Program-made: the position numbers and the translations under genes | Shown here: in pieces, positions 7,917 through 14,085 of the stretch | How the letters are laid out: each line of letters opens with the position of its first letter | How positions within the stretch are numbered: position 1 is the first letter of the stretch | Notes under the pieces: model-generated | The model's input: the letters and a program-made list of their open reading frames with translations, nothing else | What the model was told of the DNA's origin: nothing | The model's database searches: none | Assembly (NCBI GenBank): GCA_905373325.1 | Contig: CAJPTB010000009.1 | Location: 1 to 14,370 of the forward strand | Direction of reading: 5' to 3' | DNA from: an uncultured Ancrocorticia sp. | GTDB lineage: Bacteria > Actinomycetota > Actinomycetes > Actinomycetales > Actinomycetaceae | Length of the DNA stretch: 14,370 nt

Positions 7917-8611
7917 TGCGAGCCAACGCCAATGTTATCCTATCGGAAAGAGTATGGGATAATTTACATACTTTTCTTAAGGATGAACGCCTTCCGGAAA
8001 GCTGCATGGCTGAACTTACACGTCTAGGTTTTCTCGAAAGAGGGCTGCTCACCGACGTCGGACAAAGCCTTCTTGCCGCGTACATAGAACCTGTTGGGTA
8101 TGTTCAGCTCATTCTTAACGACGCCGGCGTCCTGCGGCACGCTGCGGCCTGGATTGATCAGGATAAGAAATCAAGCGTAGCTCAGATAGTCGACGGCGAC
8201 ATCGCGATATCGAGCTATAGACCCGCGGAGTTCCCCGTCGTCATGATTGATCTGCTTGATATCGGGCCACGCCGTATTGCTCATCCTCCGGCCGAAGTCA
8301 CTGTTCCCAAAGAGTGGGTGCTGGAGCTACTTGAATCGACCGATGCAGGTTTGGATGGCAGACTTGCTCGTGAGATAGGGGCATCGTGGCCTGAGGCATG
8401 CAACGCCATGTACGACGGTGATTGGAAACTTTGGTTTGTGTACTCCAGGTCGGCAAAGGAAGCGCAGCAGATTCGTGCGTCTGTTTGTGTTCTTGACACA
8501 AGCAGCGGTTATTTCAGCATTGTTTCGAATGGTGACGCTGCGATCATCCGTCCGGCCACAACTTTGCAGGTCTGGTGTGCGCTGGCGGAGGTGATCGCTC
8601 CCGCTACGTAG
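7916..8611 (+). CDS. EspG-like type VII secretion chaperone candidate (copy B)
   Basis: 231 residues, cytoplasmic-looking. ATG 7916 overlaps the upstream stop, with GGAGGAGG just before it. It shares the full layout of copy A: GFLERGLLTD, LNDAGVLRHA, a VDGDI strand, LDIGPRR, the GDWKLW tryptophans, SVCVLDTSSG, and a C-terminal VWCALAEVIAP helix. As with copy A, EspG membership is judged from pattern only. Position at the end of an EspC/WXG operon fits a substrate-specific chaperone. Codon use is lower in GC than in copy A, so the two copies have different histories despite lying 3 kb apart in opposite orientation. The next gene, lysS, has its own promoter 160 nt on. Confidence 0.6.
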   Translation: MRANANVILSERVWDNLHTFLKDERLPESCMAELTRLGFLERGLLTDVGQSLLAAYIEPVGYVQLILNDAGVLRHAAAWIDQDKKSSVAQIVDGDIAISSYRPAEFPVVMIDLLDIGPRRIAHPPAEVTVPKEWVLELLESTDAGLDGRLAREIGASWPEACNAMYDGDWKLWFVYSRSAKEAQQIRASVCVLDTSSGYFSIVSNGDAAIIRPATTLQVWCALAEVIAPAT

Positions 8612-8771
8612 ACCGCTCCCTTTGCCGGAGACGCATTGTGGCAGAGGCTGGCGGGCCTTGGCGTCCGTTGGGCGGTCCAAAGGGCCGAATCCGCGCGCAC
8701 CCCACGCCCGCGGCGCGCCATGCGGCCAGAACCGGGACGAAGCCAAATCCGCACGGGCGAGCTCCACGCTG

Positions 8772-8787
8772 TAGTCTATTGTCCGTG
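8772..8787 (+). promoter_or_regulatory. -10 box with leaderless start of lysS
   Basis: TAGTCT (8772-8777), 7 nt, then GTG 8785. There is no Shine-Dalgarno, and the arrangement is identical to panC and to the sigma-factor gene. No -35 consensus is seen. It also fixes the lysS start, which is otherwise open upstream to 8575. Confidence 0.55.
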
Positions 8788-10326
8788 ACTACCAACGAGA
8801 CGCCCGCCGCGGCGCCGCAGAACGACGACCTTCCCGGCCAGATCAGCATTCGGCTCGCCAAACGCCAGAAGATGATCGACGAAGGCATCGAACCGTATCC
8901 GGTCGAGCTTCCCGTCACAACGACGATTCCCGAGCTGCGAGAGAAATACGGCAGCCTCGAAGCCGGCGTCGAACTGGCCGACGTCGCCGTGGGGATCGCC
9001 GGACGCGTCATGCTTTCGCGCTCGTCCGGAAAAATCGCCTTCGCGACCCTTCAGGACGGCCCCGGAAACCGCATCCAGGTGCTTTTGTCGCTGGCCAACG
9101 TCGGCGAGGAGGCCTTCGCCAGATTCAAGACCGACGTCGACCTCGGCGACCACCTTTTCGTGGAAGGGTACGTCGGAACGTCCAAGCGCGGCGAGCTCTC
9201 CGTATTCGCCCGCTCCTGGCAGATTGCCTCCAAGGCCATCCGCCCCCTGCCGAAGGTGTACACGAACGCCGACGGCGAAGACGTCACCCTTTCCGAGGAG
9301 TCGCGCGTGCGCATGCGCCACCTCGACCTCATCATGCGCCCGGCGGCCCGCGACATGGTGCGCCTTCGCGCGGGCGTCATGAAGTCTTTGCGCGCCAACT
9401 TCGACGATCGCGGCTACCTCGAGCTTGAGACGCCCATGCTCCAGGCCATCCACGGAGGCGCGGCCGCCCGCCCGTTCGTCACCCACATCAACGCCTACAA
9501 CCAGGATCTTTACCTGCGCATCGCCACCGAGCTCTACCTCAAGAGGGCAGTGGTGGGGGGCGTTGACAAAGTCTTCGAAATCAACCGAAACTTCCGCAAC
9601 GAAGGCGCCGATTCGAGCCATTCCCCTGAATTCACGGCGATCGAGGCGTACGAGGCGTACGCGACGTACGACACGATGGCGGAGCTGACCCAGTCGCTGG
9701 TTCAGCGCGCCTGCCTCGACACCCTCGGGACGACCACGGTGACCCTTTCCGACGGGACGGAATACGACCTGGGCGGCCAGTGGGCGCGCATCGATCTTTA
9801 CACCTCAATCTCCGAAGCGGTGGGCGAGGAGGTCACGGTCGAAACCCCGCGCGAAAAGCTTGAGGCGATCGCCGACCGCCACGGGATCTCCGTGGCGCCC
9901 TACTGGGTCGCGGGGAAAATCGCCGAGGAGATCTTCGAAGAGCTCGTCGGCTCGAAACTGTGGGAGCCGACCTTCGTTCTCGACTTCCCGGAGGACACGT
10001 CGCCCCTTACCCGGCCTCACCGTTCGAAGCCCGGACTGACCGAGAAATGGGACCTGTACGTGCGCGGGATAGAGCTGGCGACGGCATACTCCGAGCTTGC
10101 CGATCCGGTGATCCAACGCGAGCGTTTGGCAGCCCAGTCCTTGGAGGCCGCCAACGGCGACCCCGAAGCCATGCAGCTCGACGAAGAATTCATCGAGGCC
10201 CTCGAGCAGGGATTCCCGCCGTGCGGCGGCATGGGGATGGGCGTCGATCGGCTTTTGACCGCCATGACGGGCCTCGGCATCCGGGAGACGATCACGTTCC
10301 CGTTCGTGCGCCCGCAGGGCAAGTGA
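8785..10326 (+). CDS. lysS: lysyl-tRNA synthetase, class II
   Basis: 513 residues, normal for the family. It charges tRNA-Lys with lysine in two ATP-dependent steps. The N-terminal region (~60-190) is the OB-fold anticodon-binding domain (VAVGIAGRVMLSRSSGKIAF). Motif 1 is near FDDRGYLELETPML. Motif 2 is FEINRNFRNEG at 264-274 with the ATP-binding Arg271. Motif 3 is GMGMGVDRLLTA with Arg489. The catalytic domain is complete, with no frameshift. The open frame extends upstream to 8575, but residues there are Arg/Pro-rich and unlike the family, so GTG 8785 is used. Linkage of panD and lysS is usual in related actinobacteria; here the type VII block separates them, which supports insertion of that block. 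Confidence 0.97.
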   Translation: MTTNETPAAAPQNDDLPGQISIRLAKRQKMIDEGIEPYPVELPVTTTIPELREKYGSLEAGVELADVAVGIAGRVMLSRSSGKIAFATLQDGPGNRIQVLLSLANVGEEAFARFKTDVDLGDHLFVEGYVGTSKRGELSVFARSWQIASKAIRPLPKVYTNADGEDVTLSEESRVRMRHLDLIMRPAARDMVRLRAGVMKSLRANFDDRGYLELETPMLQAIHGGAAARPFVTHINAYNQDLYLRIATELYLKRAVVGGVDKVFEINRNFRNEGADSSHSPEFTAIEAYEAYATYDTMAELTQSLVQRACLDTLGTTTVTLSDGTEYDLGGQWARIDLYTSISEAVGEEVTVETPREKLEAIADRHGISVAPYWVAGKIAEEIFEELVGSKLWEPTFVLDFPEDTSPLTRPHRSKPGLTEKWDLYVRGIELATAYSELADPVIQRERLAAQSLEAANGDPEAMQLDEEFIEALEQGFPPCGGMGMGVDRLLTAMTGLGIRETITFPFVRPQGK

Positions 10327-10447
10327 CGACGAAAGGCTTGTAAAAGCTTATAAGGCAGCGCCCCGCGGGACGAGCGACGCAAAACATCGGACGGGGCGGC
10401 TGCCCTGCGGGGGCGGGCGACGAAGGCATAGACCGGAGCGCAGCCGT

Positions 10448-10498
10448 GAGACGTGGCGCGGGGCGGCGAGATCGCGGCCCCACGCCACGCGACGTCTC
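10448..10498. terminator. imperfect inverted repeat between lysS and the lipoprotein gene
   Basis: GAGACGT (10448-10454) pairs with ACGTCTC (10492-10498). Inside, GTGGCG and GGGGC segments pair with GCCCC and CGCCAC across a bulge, giving a long GC-rich hairpin. It lies in the 269-base gap between convergent genes, so a two-way terminator is plausible, although no T-tract is present. Nothing else is recognisable in 10327-10595. Confidence 0.4.
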
Positions 10499-10595
10499 GG
10501 CGGTATGCACGCCGCCTCGCCAAGAAGATTCCGACGTCGCGGACGTCGTCTCGGATTCGATCGGCGGCACGCGACGCCTCCTTTTCCAGACGCCG

Positions 10596-10901
10596 TCACT
10601 TGTCGGTCATGGAGCCGTCCTTCATCGAGCCGTCTGTTCCCTTGTCCTTCATGGACCCATCGGTCATCTTGTCCTTGTCGGTCATTTTGTCTTTGTCTGT
10701 CATCTTGTCCTTGTCGGTCATTTTGTCTTTGTCTGTCATCTTGTCCTTATCCGACATCTTGTCTTTGTCCGACATCTTCTCGTTTTGCGTCGTCGACATC
10801 TTGTCGGAGGGCTGATCGTCGGCGCTGCACGCCGCCAAGCCCAAGCCTGCGGCAAGGGCGACGGAGGCCAGAGCGGTCGATGCGAAGAATTTGCGAGCCA
10901 T
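10596..10901 (-). CDS. methionine-rich hexapeptide-repeat lipoprotein (MxKDx-type)
   Basis: 101 residues. ATG 10901 is preferred because AAGGA sits 6 nt before it; ATG 10907 would abut the ribosome-binding site directly. The signal peptide ends in the lipobox LAAC with Cys25, so the mature protein is anchored on the outer face of the membrane. The mature ~77 residues are almost entirely repeats: six copies of KM(S/T)DKD, then degenerate GSMKD units, with 11 methionines and many Asp/Lys. This resembles the pentapeptide MXKDX repeat family, with a six-residue period. It is divergent from dipZ and shares its promoter region, where mycobacteria keep the fasciclin lipoproteins Mpt70/Mpt83 with dipZ. 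An oxidant sink or metal-binding role is speculative. Confidence 0.8.
   Translation of the reverse strand: MARKFFASTALASVALAAGLGLAACSADDQPSDKMSTTQNEKMSDKDKMSDKDKMTDKDKMTDKDKMTDKDKMTDKDKMTDGSMKDKGTDGSMKDGSMTDK
10668..10775 (-). repeat. 18-bp tandem repeat, six units, in the lipoprotein gene
   Basis: Units begin at 10668, 10686, 10704, 10722, 10740 and 10758. The 36-bp pair 10668-10703 is repeated exactly at 10704-10739, so the last expansion was in two-unit steps. Each unit encodes KM(S/T)DKD. Copy number can change by slippage without breaking the frame. It is coding and has no spacers, so it is not a CRISPR. Confidence 0.9.
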
Positions 10902-10959
10902 GGGCATTCCTTTGTTCGAGTGGTTGTTTGCAGGGCGGATCGTTCCGCCTTCAATCACT

Positions 10960-10987
10960 GTTCGGCGCCGCAGGGCATGCCGGATGT
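10960..10987 (-). promoter_or_regulatory. SigK-type promoter for the Met-rich lipoprotein
   Basis: On the minus strand ACATCC (10987-10982), 16 nt, CCGAAC (10965-10960). As I recall, mycobacterial SigK promoters read CCATCC-N16/17-CCGAAT, so each box differs by one base. The predicted transcript starts ~50 nt before ATG 10901. Confidence 0.6.
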
Positions 10988-11008
10988 GTGAACTGTTGCA
11001 CACATCCG
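10981..11008. repeat. 10-bp-arm palindrome joining the two divergent -35 boxes
   Basis: CGGATGTGTG (10981-10990) and CACACATCCG (10999-11008) are perfect inverted repeats with an 8-nt spacer. Each arm contains the -35 of one SigK-type promoter, so the two promoters are exact mirror images up to their -35 boxes. It could also bind a dimeric regulator. Confidence 0.75.
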
Positions 11009-11029
11009 TGGGCGACGTCGGCGTCGAAC
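11002..11029 (+). promoter_or_regulatory. SigK-type promoter for dipZ
   Basis: ACATCC (11002-11007), 16 nt, TCGAAC (11024-11029), with the same spacing as the divergent promoter. The predicted start is about 30 nt before ATG 11066, leaving room for the AAAAGGA ribosome-binding site at 11055-11061. Confidence 0.6.
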
Positions 11030-11065
11030 CAACGGTGACAGACAAACGGCGGTGAAAAGGAAACC

Positions 11066-12748
11066 ATGTTCTCGCAGATTCTCATCGGCTTGTTCGGCGG
11101 CCTGATCACGGGCGTATCGCCCTGCATACTGCCGATGCTCCCCATCATCTTCCTCGCGGGCGCGACCGGCGCCTCCTCCGACGGCAAGCCGCCGTCAAGA
11201 AAATACCCCCTCCTCATCACGCTCGGGCTGGTCGTCTCCTTTACGGCCGTGACTCTGCTCGGATCGACTGTCCTCAGCCTTCTGGGGCTTCCCCAAGATT
11301 TCATTCGGTGGGCAGGCGTCGCCTTCCTCGCGCTCATCGGTGTCTCGCTTATGATCCCGAAGGTCGAGGAATGGCTGGAAAAGCCGTTCGCGCGCATACG
11401 CATGAAACAGGTGGACAAGCGTTCCAACGGATTCGTCTTCGGCCTCGTGCTGGGAACCGCCTACGTTCCATGCGCGGGACCGGTGCTCACGGCGATCAGC
11501 GTGGCGGGCTCGACGGGGAGAGTCGGCGCTGAAACCGTGGCGTTGGCGATTTCCTTCGCCGTCGGGGTCGCCATTCCCCTCTTCTTCTTCGCCCTCGCCG
11601 GACGGGGCGTGACCGAGCGCGTCAAGGGGTATCGGAAGCGGCAGCGCGGGATCCGGATCGCGGCGGGAGGCGCGATGATCGCCTTGGCGGCGGGCATCGT
11701 CTTCGATCTTCCGGCGAAAATCCAGCGGGTCATTCCCGATTACACTGCGAATCTCCAAAAGGCCGCGGACGAGTACCTTCACGACGAGCAGTCGGGAAAG
11801 TTCACGTGCTCGCCGGATTCGGCCGAACTCGCCGACTGCGGGCCGCAGCCCGAGATAACCGGGATTGCCGCCTGGTTCAACACCCCCGGCGGTCGCGCCC
11901 TAGAGCACAAGGCGCCCGCCGGCGGAGTGCGGCTCGTCGACTTCTGGGCGTACTCGTGCATCAACTGCCAGCGCTCGGTGCCGGGGATCGAGAAACTCTA
12001 CAAGGCCTACCGCGACTACGGGCTTCAGGTGATAGGAATCCACTCGCCAGAGTACGCCTTTGAAAAGGTACCGGAAAACGTCAAGGGCGGCGCGCAAAAG
12101 CTTGGAATCACCTATCCCGTCGCCGTCGATTCGGATCTGAAGACGTGGAGCGCCTTCGACAACCACTATTGGCCCGCGCACTACCTCGTGGACGCGCAGG
12201 GCAAGGTTCGGCATATCCACTACGGCGAACATGGCGAAGCGAAGGCAGAAAAGCTCATCCGAGAATTGCTCGCCAAGCAAAACCCGGGAAAAAAGCTTCC
12301 CGATCCGGTTTTCTCCGACAAGGACGATTCGAAGGCCGACGCCGCTCGGGCCGAGGAGGCGAATCCGGAGACTTATCTCTTCCCGGATAGGGCGCGTTAC
12401 TACGACGGCAAGGTTCCCTTTGCCGAGGGCACCGTCGACTACGGGCAGTCAGACGACCCGAAGCCAGGCAAGTTCAATCTTTCAGGCAAATGGACGGCCG
12501 ACGGCGAATCGGCCGCGCCCGCTTCCGAGGGCGCAAGCGTAAAACTGGGGCTTCATTCCCGTCGCGTCTACCTCGTTGCATCGGGCAAAGGCCAAATAAC
12601 CTACACCTTCCAGGGGCGCAGCTACACAAAAAAGGTCGAAGGAATTCCCAACGCGATCGACCTTCTCCCCGGCGACGCCGCCAAGAGGGGCACCCTCACG
12701 GTCACGGCGAGCGGCGGTGTTCGCCTCCACTCCTTCACATTCGGGTGA
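11066..12748 (+). CDS. dipZ: DipZ: CcdA/DsbD-like membrane domain fused to thioredoxin-like and C-terminal domains
   Basis: 560 residues. Residues ~1-225 form the CcdA/DsbD-like electron-transfer membrane domain, with Cys20 (SPCILPMLP) and Cys136 (YVPCAGPVL) as the expected redox pair. Residues ~270-400 are an extracytoplasmic AhpC/TlpA-type thioredoxin domain with the active site C298-I-N-C301 (WAYSCINC) and the cis-Pro region NHYWPAHYLVD. Residues ~425-560 are the DipZ-specific beta-rich C-terminal domain (PETYLFPDRARYYD onward), likened to carbohydrate-binding modules in the M. tuberculosis protein. It carries reducing power from the cytoplasm to extracellular thiols. AAGGA lies 4 nt before the ATG. 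The sigma factor starts 123 bp later, and a SigK-type promoter precedes dipZ. The three genes therefore form a redox-stress unit as in mycobacteria, where dipZ is in the SigK regulon. Confidence 0.93.
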   Translation: MFSQILIGLFGGLITGVSPCILPMLPIIFLAGATGASSDGKPPSRKYPLLITLGLVVSFTAVTLLGSTVLSLLGLPQDFIRWAGVAFLALIGVSLMIPKVEEWLEKPFARIRMKQVDKRSNGFVFGLVLGTAYVPCAGPVLTAISVAGSTGRVGAETVALAISFAVGVAIPLFFFALAGRGVTERVKGYRKRQRGIRIAAGGAMIALAAGIVFDLPAKIQRVIPDYTANLQKAADEYLHDEQSGKFTCSPDSAELADCGPQPEITGIAAWFNTPGGRALEHKAPAGGVRLVDFWAYSCINCQRSVPGIEKLYKAYRDYGLQVIGIHSPEYAFEKVPENVKGGAQKLGITYPVAVDSDLKTWSAFDNHYWPAHYLVDAQGKVRHIHYGEHGEAKAEKLIRELLAKQNPGKKLPDPVFSDKDDSKADAARAEEANPETYLFPDRARYYDGKVPFAEGTVDYGQSDDPKPGKFNLSGKWTADGESAAPASEGASVKLGLHSRRVYLVASGKGQITYTFQGRSYTKKVEGIPNAIDLLPGDAAKRGTLTVTASGGVRLHSFTFG

Positions 12749-12858
12749 CAGATGAGGATGGCGGGGACAGCGGCGATACGTAGGGTGGCAACGCGTCCAA
12801 CGGTGGGGGCGATGCCGACTGCGAAGGGCGTTGCGCGGCGAGGCGCCGAGCGAGCCGT

Positions 12859-12874
12859 TAGCATAGTTGCCGTG
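12859..12874 (+). promoter_or_regulatory. -10 box with leaderless start of the sigma-factor gene
   Basis: TAGCAT (12859-12864), 7 nt, GTG 12872, again without a Shine-Dalgarno. It looks like a housekeeping promoter; no SigK-type boxes are seen here, so autoregulation like that of mycobacterial sigK is not evident, except by read-through from dipZ. Confidence 0.5.
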
Positions 12875-13420
12875 CACGATGCTCACAACGATCTTGACCG
12901 CTTGCTCGCCGCGGTTGCGAAGAGCGACAGCGAGGCCTTCGGCCTCCTCTACGACCGTGCTGCCGGCCATCTTTTGGCCCTCATTCGCCGCATTGTCGTC
13001 GACGCCGACCTGGCCGAGGATGTTCTGCAGGAGGTCTTCTGGCAGGTGTGGCAGCGTGCGTCGTCCTTCGACCCTGCGAAAGGCAGCGCCAAGGCGTGGC
13101 TGGCCGTCCTCGCTCGGAGGCGGGCCATCGACTGCGTTCGGTCGCGCGAGTCGCGACGTCTTCGCGAGGCTTCTTCGGCCAAATTCGAGGTCGAATACGA
13201 TTCTGTGGCCGAGGCCGTCTTTTCTCACGAGCGGAGCGGCGAGGTTGCGCGCGCCGTCGCCGGCCTCGACCAGCCGGTCCGCTCCTGCATCGACGCGGTC
13301 TTCTTCCGGTCGATGACCCACGTGCAGGCGGCGCAGGCTTTGAACATGCCGTTGGGCACCCTCAAGACCCATATCAGGAATGGAATCGCGCAGCTGCGCG
13401 AGGTTGTGGAGGACCGATGA
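12872..13420 (+). CDS. sigK: ECF RNA polymerase sigma factor, SigK-like
   Basis: 182 residues from GTG 12872. The frame is open upstream to 12752, but that part is unlike the family. Sigma-2 spans ~8-95: SDSEAFGLLYDRAAGHL, DLAEDVLQEVFWQVW (the core-binding and -10 region), and FDPAKGSAKAWLAVLARRRAID. Sigma-4 spans ~125-180 with the helix-turn-helix MTHVQAAQALNMPLGTLKTHIRNGIAQLR that reads the -35. The downstream RskA-type gene and upstream dipZ identify it as SigK-like. M. tuberculosis SigK has a redox-active disulfide in sigma-4; here only Cys139 lies in sigma-4, the other cysteine (Cys88) is in sigma-2, and the C-terminal cysteine appears absent. The stop overlaps the anti-sigma start (ATGA), giving coupled synthesis. 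Likely targets are the divergent promoters at 10960-11029. Confidence 0.9.
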   Translation: MHDAHNDLDRLLAAVAKSDSEAFGLLYDRAAGHLLALIRRIVVDADLAEDVLQEVFWQVWQRASSFDPAKGSAKAWLAVLARRRAIDCVRSRESRRLREASSAKFEVEYDSVAEAVFSHERSGEVARAVAGLDQPVRSCIDAVFFRSMTHVQAAQALNMPLGTLKTHIRNGIAQLREVVEDR

Positions 13421-14046
13421 CCGAACGCGACGACATCGCCTTCGGCACTCCCGAAGCCGAACTGCTGGGCGCGGCCGCCTTCGACGGCGAGCCGCTGCAG
13501 CCGCCCGCTAACGTCAAGGCGGCGCTCATGGCGCGCATTTCTTCGGGCGGCTCAGGGAATGCTCGCGCCGACGTCGTCGAGCTTCCCAGGCGAAGAACAT
13601 GGGTGCGAAGGCTTGCGGGGGCGGCCGCCGCCGTCTTCCTCGCCGTCGGGGGCTTCGCCGCGGGCAGGGCGTGGACGATGCGCGGAATGTCCGATGAAAC
13701 AAAGTTCAATGCCCTGAACCAGGCGTCCGATTACAGCCAGATGTCCCACAAAATGGCCGACGGACACACCATCCGGCTCGTGTGGTCGTACAAGGAGCAT
13801 TCCGCAGCGCTGGTCATGCCCGCGGGGATGCAGATTCCACGCGGAAAAGCCGTTCAAGCCTGGTCGGTCAAGGGCAAGCGAATGACCTCGATGGGCATGT
13901 ACCCTTCGGGAAGCAAGGCGCGGTACGCGTTTTTGTCTGCTATGCCGGACGAGGGGGAATCGGTCATGCTGACGATGGAGCCGGCTTCCGGTTCGTCCGC
14001 TCCGTCGTCGGACATGGTCGCGGACATCCCCATGGGCAAAAAATGA
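13417..14046 (+). CDS. rskA: anti-sigma-K factor, RskA-like
   Basis: 209 residues. It starts within the sigma-factor stop codon. The N-terminal ~60 residues are cytoplasmic and presumably bind SigK; no HxxxCxxC zinc motif is seen, in keeping with the RskA type rather than zinc anti-sigma factors. One membrane helix runs from ~66 to 85 (LAGAAAAVFLAVGGFAAG). The extracellular part is the RskA C-terminal domain: SAALVMPAGMQIPRGKAVQAW, then TSMGMYPSG, then a beta-rich end with MLTMEPASGSS. It is rich in Met. In mycobacteria, staged proteolysis of RskA frees SigK. Bases 13827-13867 recur as an inverted copy at the window's right end. Confidence 0.9.
   Translation: MTERDDIAFGTPEAELLGAAAFDGEPLQPPANVKAALMARISSGGSGNARADVVELPRRRTWVRRLAGAAAAVFLAVGGFAAGRAWTMRGMSDETKFNALNQASDYSQMSHKMADGHTIRLVWSYKEHSAALVMPAGMQIPRGKAVQAWSVKGKRMTSMGMYPSGSKARYAFLSAMPDEGESVMLTMEPASGSSAPSSDMVADIPMGKK
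13827..13867 (+). repeat. left arm of a 41-bp inverted repeat (inside rskA)
   Basis: Identical, in reverse complement, to 14330-14370. The arms are about 460 bp apart, and the right arm touches the window edge so may continue beyond it. Beyond 41 bases the match has one mismatch and then five more identical bases. Confidence 0.95.
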
Positions 14047-14048
14047 GG

Positions 14049-14081
14049 CGTCGGGCCCGGTGCGTGATGCCGGGCCCGACG
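14049..14081. terminator. bidirectional terminator hairpin between rskA and the surface-protein gene
   Basis: CGTCGGGCCCGG (14049-14060) pairs perfectly with 14070-14081 around a 9-nt loop. It sits 3 nt after the rskA stop and 5 nt from the convergent gene's stop. No T-tract is seen, but position and strength suit a shared terminator. Confidence 0.75.
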
Positions 14082-14085
14082 TGCG

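Noticed and set aside
8575..8784. Upstream in-frame extension of lysS
   Set aside because: Arg/Pro-rich and unlike any LysRS N-terminus; the leaderless GTG at 8785 gives the normal length.
8776..9621. 281-codon minus-strand open frame opposite lysS
   Set aside because: It lies fully within lysS, whose class II motifs are unmistakable; composition reflects codon third-position GC only.
10668..10775. Regular 18-bp repeats as a CRISPR array
   Set aside because: The units are contiguous without spacers and lie in frame inside a lipoprotein gene with a clear signal peptide.
12482..13372. 296-codon minus-strand open frame across the dipZ end and sigK
   Set aside because: Antisense to two well-supported genes and crossing their boundary; no ribosome-binding site or family resemblance seen.
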